This document shows positions 46,933-58,796 of a stretch of DNA of 64,000 nt, piece by piece. The notes below the pieces were generated by a model. The model saw only the letters and a program-made list of their open reading frames with translations, was not told the DNA's origin and did not search any database. Made by a program: the position numbers and the translations under genes. Every line of letters starts with the position of its first letter. Position 1 is the first letter of the stretch. The DNA is from Pholis gunnellus (lineage: Eukaryota > Chordata > Actinopteri > Perciformes > Pholidae): positions 1,128,441 to 1,192,440 of the forward strand of contig OU342806.1 in the NCBI GenBank assembly GCA_910591455.2, given 5' to 3'.

Positions 46933-49082
46933 GTCTCTCTCTCTCTCTCTCTCCCTCTCTCTCTCTGTCTCTCTCCCTCTCTCTGTCTCTCTGTCTGTCT
47001 GTCTCTCTAGCTGACTAGCTGATTCTATGTCCCGTCTCTGTTGTGTTCCACAGTCTCAGTTGGACGTCATGAAGCTAAACCGGATCCACGAGGCGACGAT
47101 GGCCCCCAGCCCGAGTCACATGAAAGCCAGAGAGGAGACGATGGAGGTCAGGAACCACCAGAGAGCTCGCCGATCCTCCTCGGACGACAACAGCCGCTCC
47201 AAGACCGGCATCCCGGAGAACCGGATCAGCACCATCCCCGAGCTCACCGAGTCCTTCGAGAGGAGGCTCTTCCTCCGGGATAAGAGGACCACGTCTCTGG
47301 TGAGCGGTGTTCAAAGGTTAATGGACATTTAAGCAGTTTGACAGGTGTGTTCATCAGCCCGGTGTGTTGTAGCTTATGAACCACTAACAGGGTATTATGA
47401 AGCCCTTTAAAGACATTAAAGACTATTAATACAATATTAGACATATTTACAAAAGGGCTGGACCACATCTGTATTTTATATGTGTGTATTTACATATTTT
47501 ACAAGTTTTAGTTTTAATGACAAACATTTTAATGCATAAAAGAATGTAGAGACACAAAGGGACTACAAAGAGACACAAAGGGACTACAAAGAGACACAAA
47601 GGGACTACAAAGAGACACAAAGGGACTACAAAGAGACACAAAGGGACTACAAAGAGACACAAATCAACTACAAAGAGACACAAATCAACTACAAAGAGAC
47701 ACAAATCAACTACAAAGAGACACAAAGGGACTACAAAGAGACACAAATCAACTACAAAGAGACACAAAGGGACTACAAAGAGACACATATCAACTACAAA
47801 GAGACAAATCAACTACAAAGAGACACAAATCAACTACAAAGAGACACATATCAACTACAAAGAGACAAATCAACTACAAAGAGACACAAATCAACTACAA
47901 AGAGACACAAATCAACTACAAAGAGACACAAATCAACTACAAAGAGACACAAAGGGACTACAAAGAGACACATAATGACTACAACGTGTACTTCATTTTA
48001 CATTATTAGGACTATTATAAGACATTTCACATTAGTATTGCAATTCATTTGGGTTGAGCTTTAAAAGGAAAGATGCTTCTTCTTTTCAACAGAATGATGA
48101 TGACGACAAGTTGTGCCTGATCTGTCATGAGGACATGAAGAAGAGCGGAGGGCCAGTTGAAGAGCTGCACTGTTCACACCGCTCCCACAAAGAGGTAAGA
48201 CATCTGTCATGACTCTCACGCGCTGCATGTCGGTTCACTCGTTCACTCCGGTCCCAGCATGTCAGATATCAGACCCACGGTGCATGACGGCAGCTCATCC
48301 CTGGTGGAGGCTCCACAGCACGGAGGTGTTACTGACGTCTCAAAGAGACACGAACCAACCAGGAGGAGACACAACATGACCACAAATAAAGACCAGGAAT
48401 AAAACGACTATCAGAGATGCTAAACCGCTGCAAGAAGACACAAAGACACACTCAAAGAGACTCACAACGACTATGAAAAGGGGCAAAACCACTACAGGGA
48501 GACACAAAAATATTACAAAGAGACACAAAAATGTTACAAAAAGACATAAAACAACAAAAAGATACAAAGCAACTATAAAGAGACAAAAAACTACAGAGAG
48601 ACATATCGCAACTACAAAGACACAACATTACGACTAAGACACACAACTTGACCACAAAGAGATGCACACAGACACAAAAGGAAACATAGAGGCACAAACA
48701 ACCTCACAAAGAGGCTGAACATCTCTGCAGTCTGTGAGTCTTGCTGCTGAGGAGCTTTGCATGTCTGCAGCAGGAGCGCGTTGTCTCATGATCCGGTGGT
48801 TTTGCATGATGTGAAGTGGTATGAAAACAATCTGCACCTGAACCTGGTCTGAGTGGAAGCACTGAGGACCTGTTGACTCTCACTGATCACCGTGTCTCTC
48901 CGTTTTGGGTGGTTTCGCTGAAGGCGTCCCGGAGGTCAGAGCGGGGGCGACCTCCCCGCGGCGAGGCTTGTCAGGTGAGGAGGCTCTCGGACGAGAGGAG
49001 GAAGTCTGCAGACGGACCGCTCTCCGTGGAGACGCAGCAGCACACACTGCTGCATCAGCTCTCCCTGAGGAGGCATCGCTGA
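45226..49082 (+). CDS. lnp1: Leukemia NUP98 fusion partner 1-like protein with a partial RING motif
   Basis: Four coding exons: 45226-45402, 47054-47299, 48093-48194, 48924-49082. They total 684 nt, giving 227 aa; all are phase 0. The N-terminus DDDDDDGNFTKWMSSYWGH matches human LNP1 (DDDDDDVSFAKWMSSFWGH). The end of exon 2, SFERRLFLRDKRTTSL, matches SFERQLCFRTKRSASL. Human LNP1 was found as a NUP98 fusion partner; its cell function is unknown. Exon 3 adds LCLICHED followed by ELHCSHRSHKE, the first five metal ligands of a RING-H2 finger (C-x2-C-x14-C-x-H-x2-H). The fourth exon supplies no matching second half. It is Arg-rich with one Cys, and its acceptor (CTGAAG) is only fair. The first two exons are secure; the last is tentative. 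Confidence 0.75.
46880..47008. repeat. (CT)n-rich low-complexity tract in lnp1 intron
   Basis: CTCTCT with GTCTCT and CCTCTC interruptions, ending 45 bases before the exon 2 acceptor and acting as an extended pyrimidine tract. Confidence 0.9.
47549..47985. repeat. 21-bp minisatellite in lnp1 intron 3
   Basis: About 21 units of AAAGAGACACAAAGGGACTAC or the alternative ending AAATCAACTAC. Diverged units continue at 48340-48700 ('caaagagacacaaaa'), and a lone relative lies at 46237-46270. The minus strand has an open frame reading LCLFVVP/LCLFVVD repeats, which is an artefact of the 21-bp period. Confidence 0.95.
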
Positions 49083-49548
49083 TATCATCCTGTGGAGAGA
49101 TGGAGGATTCACACCGACGACACCTGGATTGTCTCACAAACTTTTTTCTACGACTCGCTGTGACGTTCACGTGTTAAGATCTCAGGGCCTCGACTGTCTG
49201 ATCCTCGTGTGCTTTGGGCTGATTACCACTCAGCCTCCTCGGTGTCAAAGGACACAACAAACTGTTAAAGGAATCTGAATTCCTCATGTTTCTGTTGAAC
49301 ATTCTTCTTATTAAAAACCTGAGTGTGAATATGTAATGAAAGAATAAGCAGTGGTTGGAGTTTCATGCTTGTATTAGCTGATATTTACAGACTGTCATAT
49401 GAAACATGAGCCACTTTAACTCTGTCAGAGAATGTCTGCCTCTTTTATAAATGAGATATTTATTCTATTATACTCACAGCTCATGTGATGGTGAAAAGTA
49501 CAACATTTTTACTAAAGGAAATAAGGTGCATACAGTAGATCTAATGCA

Positions 49549-49554
49549 AATAAA
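49549..49554 (+). terminator. Candidate polyadenylation signal of lnp1
   Basis: AATAAA about 470 bases after the lnp1 stop. A second AATAAA lies near 49630. From there to about 50340 I see nothing recognisable. Confidence 0.45.
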
Positions 49555-50439
49555 ATGAATGTTTTTATGTTGAGTCATAACTTCAGTGTTTTGTATTTTG
49601 TGTTGTAACAGAGAAGTAAAGAAAAGTCAATAAATAACGATGGAAACATTCTCTGCTTTATCACTTCTTAACGAGAGGAAATATCTCTTTCATGAAGTCC
49701 TTCAACAATAAACTGAATGAACAACTGACTCAGTCATGTGTGGAGGACAGAAGCTGCCAAAACAATAATTAGATGAATAAATAATTAGATAAATAAAATC
49801 TCCCTGCCTTATCTTTCCTGTTGTTTTGCTTATGAAACATTTCACATTTGAGGTTCATATTCATCTCTTCAGCTTTCAATCTTCCTCTTTCGTCGTCAAA
49901 CGACAGATTAGGGAGTTGAGTTCCAGGCTGTCTGTCTGTGAATGTGTAGAAACATACAATACATGAACATGGTTTTATTAGTTATATAATGAAGAGGATG
50001 TACGTCACTACTTCACTGTTACTTCATGTGATTCATTTACTCACCAATACATCCGGGTTCATCTGATCTACTGCACCAAAGACAGAAGAAGCTATTTTAG
50101 GATCAAATGTGTTTCATCTCAAAGAGACAGAAACTCCCTTTGACAAACTGTCTCATGTTATCAGTGCTTTCAGCGCTCACGTTATAATACACTGCACACT
50201 AATAACAAGTTTCAAAGGTATTTAAATCCCGTAATAACAAAAGGCAGAACCATAACAGAAGCCCGGGCTTCACCCGTGATGTAAATGATGGTTTCAGATG
50301 AACAGACTCACAGTGTTCATTATAAAACCTGTGTTTAAAAAACCTAAATGGGGATGCTTTAGGGGCGGGGCTACACAGTGATTGACAGGTCTCTACCGGA
50401 GACGTATACGGCGTCTCTACGTCACTCCTGAAGATGTGT

Positions 50440-50931
50440 TCCAGCCCGCAGACAGCGTACGTGCCGGAGGTCCCGGTGTCCCGGTCGCGCCCCGGCTGGA
50501 TGGAAAGTAGCGGTTTCCACCGAGCAGGCGGAGTGAAAGTGCACACGTGGACAGCAAGACACGTGAGACTGACGTGGACGTCAGCCAATGACAGCGCCGA
50601 CCGATGACGACAGCGTCCCTCTGTCGACCAATGGGAGAGCTTCCTGGGAGGTGAACGCCTGAGCTGTTTGGAGTCGGAAAACTTTGGATAAAAAAAAAAA
50701 GACAAAAAAACGTCTGGACGTCTGGAGGCAACCGGGAACCGAACCCGGACCCGGAGGACTGAGAGCTGGTGTTCACTTCAAGTCCTGGATCAGAGGAAAT
50801 AATATCCGTCTGCGTGGAAATGATTTGTGTGAAGATGCTTTGATTTGTCCGGCTTAATATACTAGTACTACTAGTACTTATACTACTACTACTACTATAG
50901 TTTTTCATCTCCAGAGACAAACATACTTCGG
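50440..50931 (+). promoter_or_regulatory. GC-rich region and possible non-coding first exon of tmem45a
   Basis: A CpG-containing stretch (50440-50660) is followed by sequence that ends CATACTTCG, then GTAAGAACT, a good donor at 50932. The first coding exon of tmem45a opens after GACTCAG at 54413. This would make a 3.5-kb first intron. Repeat D sequence lies at 50345-50430. This is inference only. Confidence 0.35.
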
Positions 50932-51249
50932 TAAGAACTCCTTTTTCTTTCTTTCTACTAGGAGTTCTACTGTGTCCTGTTATTTATGAATACATGAATA
51001 TATGAAACACATACTGTCACTGTACTTCCAAAGGTTATACATATATATTCTACATATATATACATCATAAAAAAGATCATAACATATCTTTATCAGAATC
51101 CGGTTTGTTGACAATAAAGTTTTCACATACAACAAATTAGCTTTTTTTTTAATTATTGCATAGACAGGAAATATAAGAACATGAATTATACTTGCACGTT
51201 TTACTTCACTACATCTCAGAGGTACATATTGTACTTTTACTGTACAATA

Positions 51250-52607
51250 TACTTTTACTGATAAACTGAAGGATGAAGTGTTCCTTTGTGTGTCGATGTT
51301 GAATGTTTGTGATAAACTGAAGGATGAAGTGTTCCTTTATGTGTTGATGTTGAATGTTTGTGATAAACTGAAGGATGAAGTGTTCCTTCATGTGTTGATG
51401 TTGAATGTTTGTGATAAACTGAAGGATGAAGTGTTCCTTTATGTGTAGAAGTTGAATGTTTGTGATAAACTGAAGGATGAAGTGTTCCTTTATGTGTCGA
51501 TGTTGAATGTTTGTGATAAACTGAAGGATGAAGTGTTCCTTTATGTGTTGATGTTGAATGTTTGTGATAAACTGAAGGATGAAGTGTTCCTTTATGTGTT
51601 GATGTTGAATGTTTGTGATAAACTGAAGGATGAAGTGTTCCTTTATGTGTAGAAGTTGAATGTTTGTGATAAACTGAAGGATGAAGTGTTCCTTTATGTG
51701 TCGATGTTGAATGTTTGTGATAAACTGAAGGATGAAGTGTTCCTTTATGTGTCGATGTTGAATGTTTGTGATAAACTGAAGGATGAAGTGTTCCTTCATG
51801 TGTTGATGATGAATGTTTGTGATAAACTGAAGAATGAAGTGTTCCTTCATGTGTTGATGATGAATGTTTGTGATAAACTGAAGGATGAAGTGTTCCTTCA
51901 TGTGTCGATGTTGAATGTTTGTGATAAACTGAAGGATGAAGTGTTCCTTTATGTGTTGATGTTGAATGTTTGTGATAAACTGAAGGATGAAGTGTTCCTT
52001 CATGTGTTGATGATGAATGTTTGTGATAAACTGAAGGATGAAGTGTTCCTTCATGTGTTGATGTTGAATGTTTGTGATAAACTGAAGGATGAAGTGTTCC
52101 TTCATGTGTTGATGATGAATGTTTGTGATAAACTGAAGAATGAAGTGTTCCTTCATGTGTTGATGATGAATGTTTGTGATAAACTGAAGGATGAAGTGTT
52201 CCTTCATGTGTTGATGTTGAATGTTTGTGATAAACTGAAGGATGAAGTGTTCCTTCATGTGTTGATGTTGAATGTTTGTGATAAACTGAAGGATGAAGTG
52301 TTCCTTCATGTGTTGATGATGAATGTTTGTGATAAACTGAAGGATGAAGTGTTCCTTCATGTGTTGATGATGAATGTTTGTGATAAACTGAAGGATGAAG
52401 TGTTCCTTCATGTGTTGATGTTGAATGTTTGTGATAAACTGAAGGATGAAGTGTTCCTTTATGTGTTGATGATGAATGTTTGTGATAAACTGAAGGAAGA
52501 AGTGTTCCTTTATGTGTTGATGATGAATGTTTGTGATAAACTGAAGGAAGAAGTGTTCCTTTATGTGTTGATGATGAATGTTTGTGATAAACTGAAGAAT
52601 GAAGTGC
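51250..52607. repeat. 51-bp minisatellite in the presumed tmem45a intron 1
   Basis: About 26 units of 51 bp containing GTTTGTGATAAACTGAAGGA and GTGTTCCTTCATGTGTTGAT. Because the period is 17 codons, long open frames appear on both strands (17-residue repeats beginning NVCDKLKDEVFL on plus and KEHFILQFITNI on minus). The array is AT-rich and very homogeneous. Confidence 0.96.
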
Positions 52608-52619
52608 AGGAATATTAAT

Positions 52620-53386
52620 CCAGAAACATCAGATAGTGTAGTAAAACATTTAACTTTAACTACATTTATATACTTTTACTTGAGGGAGGTTTTGAATGCA
52701 GGACTGTTGGAGTGTTTTCACAGTGTGGTTTTAGTACTTTTACTGCAGTAAAAAGGATCTGAGGACTTGTGAGTAAATGTGTTTTGGTTGACTGGAATCG
52801 TTGAGGAGAGTGTGAGCAGTTGAATCAGGAAACGAGGCTGCACAGATGTTGTCGTTGATTAATCAGACAAACGCTGAAGAGTCTTCCAGCATCACTGCAG
52901 CGACGTGAGGGAGTGATTGCCATGGCGAGCGACTGAAGTGTTTTCCTCAGTGTGGAGAGGTTACACAGGACGCAGACGAGCTCCTCCTTCAAAAGGCTTC
53001 CTTTGAGGTCCGTCATCTCCATCACAAAAGAGAGTTTGCAGCCATGCAGCTTATTGTTTTATTATTTTTCTGCTTACTATTGATGCTCTGGGGGGGCTGG
53101 AGTCAAACAGGTTGATAAAGCTTCTTTATACTCTTTATTTCATATTTACAGTGAAACCATGCGACACACAATGGATGAAAGAGAGCGCAGCAGAAATGGA
53201 AGCCTGTTTGTTTTTGATCATTTCTCTTCATTTAATGTTCCGTTGAGAGAATAAACCAGCAGCAGGAAACAGCCGGTGATGACAGTCTGGTCTGCACACA
53301 CGAGCATCAATCAGGTGCAGGTTTAATGGTCAATGGTTAATCATTTATATTGTCTGTTAAGTTATTATTATTATATTATTATTATC

Positions 53387-53417
<31 letters not shown>

Positions 53418-54412
53418 AACGAGTCAATATAGTTCAAATAGTAAATAAATAGGTATTTATTCAAAGGGCTATTTCTATGTATTTCAGGGGACTTTTATTC
53501 TGCTAATGTCACATTTACAGTATGTCACAGTTCTTTTTATTTCATCTAATATAATCAATTGTAAGCGGGAAGGTTATCTCAGATTCAGATTAAAGCACAA
53601 TAATTAGGTTATTATTGTTAAACCAAAGAAATATCTATTTATATATTTATTAGGCTATATTTACTCATTTATATTTTCATTAATTTATATATTTATTGCC
53701 TCATTTATTTATTCATATTCATTTCAGGATTTATTTCGAAGTATTTTAATATTTATTTATTTTTCTATTTATTAGTTTATTTCCCAGGGACAGTGATACT
53801 CACCCAAGAGTACAATAATTAAAATGTGCAATATTCTGGTTTGTTTATTTATTTATACAACTATATTGACTACTTTCTATTTTTCTATTTTGTTGGATGT
53901 ATTTATATTTCCTTTCAGTATTAATTTCATAGGCATATTTATTTGTTCATGTATTTTTTTGTTTTTAATGAACTTTATGAAGTGGCAATTAATCAGTGTG
54001 ATGAACTCTCATTGAGCGTCTGTGTAACACAAACACAAATTAAAGGTAAAGTTCACGTTAGTAACAGGCTTTTCTAGGTCAGCACGCGCGCACGCACACA
54101 AACACACACACACACACACACACTAATTATGGCTGCGTATGCTGTTTAACTAAATTGCCTCCACTTTTCCCTTTCCCACTTCCTTTAGCAGCCATTCTAA
54201 GAATACTGTATATCTCTGTTCAAGTTGTCTGAAATGATGGTTTATTTCGACACATATATTGTTCCTGTTGATGTGATGTAGAGGAGAATAAAACCCTCTC
54301 TGTGTGTTTGGTTTTGGTGAAAGAAGAAATGTCATTATTATTGAGATAATAACAGTTTTCTCTTGATTATCACTCATATCATCTGCTGATTTGTTTCCTC
54401 TCCACGACTCAG
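52620..54412. other. Non-coding stretch before the first coding exon of tmem45a
   Basis: AT-rich, with a TA run (53388-53416), many ATTTATTT words (53640-53960) and a CA run (54099-54122). No gene is supported. Confidence 0.6.
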
Positions 54413-54420
54413 GCGGAGTC

Positions 54421-56588
54421 ATGGGAAGCTTCAAGGGCCACGCGCTCCCTGGAAGCTTCTTCCTGGTGGCGGGGATCTGGTGGACGGGGAAGTACTCGCT
54501 GTGGCGCGCCTCCCGCAGGAACAAGAACATGGGTTCCACCCGTCTGGCCAGCAGAAGCTCACAGCGCCGCCTGGAGGTCATCGAGAGCTCCGTGGTTCTC
54601 TTCTTCTCGTTTGTTGGTCCGTAGATCTCTCTAGTCTCCATCACAACACAAACAGCTGATTTCTAAATGCACCAACTCATGTTTTAAAAACGGCTCCGTC
54701 GGGAATCCAGAACACACGAAAGTAGTTTAAACTTTAATGAGTACGTTCTGACACAAATCAGCATTTCTAGAATTCACTCTTTAATTAAGGCGAGACGCTT
54801 CATGCACAAGTCAATTTAGAGATTTTCTTCTTTCAGACAAAGTATAAAATAAAACATTTATTTTATACTTTGTCTGTTTACGTCTGTAGATTTCTCCTAA
54901 AGTCACCAACAGTTACCATTACATAATGCCTCATTTGCATATTTAAACATAACATTTATAAAAACTTGTAATATAAAAAACATGTTTCTTAATATCAGTA
55001 ATGAACCGGTGAAGTTTCATGCTGATATACAGCATAACGGTTCATTTGTAAACCGTATTAAACCTGCAGGGATGCTGGCGGAGCAGTTTGCAGCAGACGG
55101 GCCGAGACTCCGTCTCTACGACTCTGCAGACAAACACTGGGAGCAGCTGATGAACTGGCAGCACGCCACCATGTATCTGTTCTTCGGCCTGGCGGCCGCT
55201 GTGTCTCTGGTCATTCACACCACGGAGGCCGCTCCGCTGGCTCTGGACCGGCTGATGCTGGCGGTGGCTTTCTTTAATGAAGGTGAGAAAGATTTACATT
55301 TGTTTTTACACTTTGTTATTTAAGACGTCGTGTATAAGATGTTCCTCCACAGCTGAGCTCCTCTATTGACACCAGATGTCTCATTGTGTATCATATGTAT
55401 CACACGTATTATTTAACACTATTTTATAATGTGTTATGATATTTGTTCAATGTTTAGGTTGGTTTGGTCATGTTTGCATATTGAGGCAGAAGCTGAACGT
55501 TGAAACCACTTATACATGTAGCTACTTAATAATAATGATATTTTTATTCTGATTTTTTAGTGCATCAAAGGAGAATAGTTGCCTCATGACTACCTGGTTA
55601 TAACTGGATGAAAACAATCATGCATGCCATTTGACAGCATGTAACTAACAGAGCGATGAGTATTTCTCCCATCGATGGCTCCTCTTCTGCTCCTGCAGGA
55701 TTTCTCTTCTTCTACCACCTCCACGGCCGGAGCATGCTGGACGTCCACGTGCACCAGCTCCTTCTCTTTGCCATCTTTGGGGGGGCTCTGGTTGCGTTCC
55801 TGGAGGTCTTCCACCGAGGGAACGTGGTCCTGGAGCTGCTGCGCTGCACCCTCACTCTGCTGCAGGGCAGCTGGTTCTGGCAGGTGAACGGTTGAAGGTG
55901 TGAAGCTGCATGTGTTCATAGAACATGAACACAAATTAACATCTCACTTCTTCTTTTGGCCACAGATCGGTTTCGTGCTGTACCCCCCACGAGGCCCCGA
56001 GTGGGACCTCGATGACCACAATAACATGATGTTCGTCACCATGTGTTTCTCCTGGCACCTCGCCTTCGCCATGCTCGCCGTGAGCGCGCTCTATTGCACC
56101 GTCAGCTGGTGAGAACCTGCTCCACACCGACGCCATTACAGTTTGTATTTTATATTAGTTTCAGTTTTTCAGAAAGGTTTAGTTTTAAAACAAACGTTTG
56201 TTTATGTCCGGGCCAGATATAATCTATCTATATATATAATGACCATGAAGTTACATTTCTTGGTTTAAGAACCAACTTTGAGGACTCTTTCTCAGAAATA
56301 AAGGTGCTACCTAGAACCATTAAGGGTTCTTTGGCTTGTCCCCATAGCAGGAGAACCTGAAACCCTTCCAGAGGTTTCCTTCCTAGAACATCTGTGAACC
56401 AAACGTCCCATAAGCTGCTGCTGTTTGTCCTGAAGTCTGGAACAACATCACTTCCTGTTATATCTGACTGTTCCTCGTGCTTTCTTCACAGCGTGGTTCG
56501 CTCCAGGTTGAGGAGGACTCCTCCGATGGAAATGGGTCTTCTGAAGCCCAGAGACAGGGATCCGGAGTCAGAGGATGAGATTTTATGA
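54421..56588 (+). CDS. tmem45a: Transmembrane protein 45A-like (DUF716 family)
   Basis: Five exons: 54421-54616, 55070-55282, 55699-55883, 55966-56108, 56492-56588. They total 834 nt, giving 277 aa (human TMEM45A 275). This is a multi-pass membrane protein of the DUF716 family, with no established biochemical activity. The start [20 protein letters not shown] matches MGNFRGHALPGTFFFIIGLW. Other family landmarks are [46 protein letters not shown] and [20 protein letters not shown], and an acidic C-terminus, DPESEDEIL. His and Asp residues sit in and near the membrane segments, as in the family. The position beside lnp1 matches the human order and favours TMEM45A over TMEM45B. The donor of exon 1 (GTCCGT) is weak but the phase is right. 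Confidence 0.9.
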
Positions 56589-56960
56589 AGACAGACCGCC
56601 TTGTGACTCGTGAATATATCACAATTAAATCAGGGATGTTTGCAGTTCCAACGACTGGAAGCGAATGAGGAAATGTTTTCTGGACGCTTTGCTTTAGAAT
56701 CATATCTCTACCTCTGCTTCATTTAATCAGCTGTAAACCTCTTTAGCCTTCAATCAGTGCTCCTTATTTTACTGTGGCCTCATACTTTTCATATATGCTG
56801 TCATATCATTTGTTTCATCATTAATTTGCACATAATTAACTCATATGTGTCAGCTTCATGCTTTTCTTTTGACTCACTAAACATTTTGGTTTTCAGTAAC
56901 AGTAACGTCTTCTTGTAGTGAACAGCAGCCAGTGCATCTGATTTTACTTGAAAGCTGGTT

Positions 56961-57530
56961 TTAAAGTGACAGTGAGGAAGTTCTAACTAGTCCTGAACCA
57001 GTCTCAGTGTAGTCCTGATCCTCTATATGAACCAGTCTCAGTGTAGTCCTGATCCTCTATCAGACCTCCATCAGTAAAGAGACCATCAGAGAGAAGATGG
57101 TCTGTTTCTATAGAGTTATTCTTGATGCTCGTCATCGGAGCCACCGGGTCAGATTCTGGTGAAACCAGATGAACTCATGCAGGTTCACCAGAACCTCCTT
57201 CAGCTCAGACTCCAGCAGAGACCGGTCCACCGTGGACAGACCCAGATCCAGAGCTCTTGAGGGAGGAGGAGAGCTCAGCTCCCGGCAGCAGCAGCGTCTC
57301 CTCCTCCTCCTCCTCCTCCTCCTCCTCCTCCAGGAGCAGAGCTTCTCCTCTCTGCTGGAGACCCAGAACGTATTGCTGGACCCGCTGCAGGGAAGGGAGG
57401 CACAGGAGAACCCGAACCAGGACTGAGAGGGTCAGACATGAGCGGTTTTCTAAAGGGAGTCTGGTGCTCAGAAACACTACCACTTTAGTCCACAGGGGGC
57501 GACAGAACCAAGAGAAATTAAAGTATATTA
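56961..57530 (+). mobile_element. MITE family A, full-length copy
   Basis: Starts TTTAAAGTGACAGTGAGGAA and runs in the same order as 5611-6345. It has only one GACCGGTCCACCGTGGACAG unit, a TCC run at 57298-57331, and ends shortly after 'cacagggggcgacagaacc'. The right terminus is degraded. Confidence 0.7.
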
Positions 57531-58796
57531 AGTGTCCTTTTTTGTTTCATAATATTGAGTCACATGTGAGATATCCCGAATGCCAAAAATAAGATTCTTA
57601 TTAAAACAGATTTTGCTATTTTAAATTATTATTATAGATTATATTGTGATTGTTGATACTATTTTTTATACATGTCTTTTCTTTTTGCTGTATTTCTTCA
57701 GCGTGGCTTCATGTCTTCAGTGTTTATAGTAACACTTTAAAAAGTTATTATAGACCTACCCACAGACCTTGTGCTTTTGTGTGAAACTGTAACCTAAATC
57801 TGTCACTAAAATGTTATTTCCTCACTGTATCAGTAAAGTCTATCACATAAACACTGGTGGTGTCCCATCACTGATACACTCATCCTGCAGACAAAGATCG
57901 TCTGTGCTGAAGAGGACCATTCACTCAGTTCTTAAACATGTGGCCCATCATCTCTGACAAGTTAAATGTTCCTTTTGTTTATAACAAGCAGTTTGGTTGG
58001 TGTGCAAACCTGAAAGACCTGTATAGAATTAGTGCTGCAACCAACGATTATGGTCATTATCCATCAATCGGCCAAGTGTTTTCTCAATTAATTGATTAAC
58101 GTGAGGCATAAAATGTCGAAGAATGGCAAATATTTCAATAAAATAGATATGTCGGAAAAGGAAGAACTTTTTTTAATTTTGCATTTCTAGAATGAAGTCG
58201 AAATTTCAGTATTTGCGCTAATGCTAGTAGTTAGATTTATTCTGGAAAGTTCGATGTGTATTCTCAACATTTCTACATTTAATGTGTATTCTTACCAAAC
58301 AAAAAATTAAAACCTTTCGTCTCTAATTTATGTAAATATTTTCACTTTCCACTAATACTGAAATCTCAACAATATTCTCGAAATGCAAATTATTTTAAAA
58401 ACCTCAAATCTTCTTCCCCTTATGCCTTAATACTACTTCTTCTGTAGTCCTTAAATTAAATAATCAATAATCAAATAAATATGTAAAATAAGTTGTAATT
58501 TGCAAACTAAAAAATATTTGTAAATCTTGCATAAAACTTCAAAATGAATGTGATTTTTTAAGATTCACTCATGTGGATGAAGTAAAAAAAAAAAAAAAAA
58601 GGTCCTCGTGAGACGTCTGTGCTGCTTCTCGGATGTGACGCACCTGAAGTCATCCACCTGTCCAGCAGGTAAGATACCTGACAGCAGCAGCAGCCGCGTG
58701 ACCGTGTTGTCCATCCGCACAGATCTGAAGAGGAACGTTCCCCCTCGCGCTCCAGGAAACAGCAGCGACACCATCAGCTCTGAAGGATCTTCAGTC
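57531..58796. other. tmem45a-sft2d2 intergenic interval
   Basis: AT-rich with no gene. A run of about 18 A lies at 58584-58601. 58605-58796 is moderately GC-rich and probably holds the sft2d2 promoter and 5' UTR. Confidence 0.5.

Noticed and set aside
47447..47812. 121-codon minus frame LCLFVVP repeat, resembling membrane peptide.
   Set aside because: It is a 21-bp array in an lnp1 intron.
45226..49082. Possibility that the RING-like exon belongs to a separate gene.
   Set aside because: It is in phase 0 with the lnp1 exons, on the same strand and between them. I kept it in lnp1 with reduced confidence.
51209..52618. 400-codon minus and 320-codon plus frames of 17-residue repeats.
   Set aside because: They are by-products of a 51-bp period in a homogeneous array, open on both strands, with no start context or homology.
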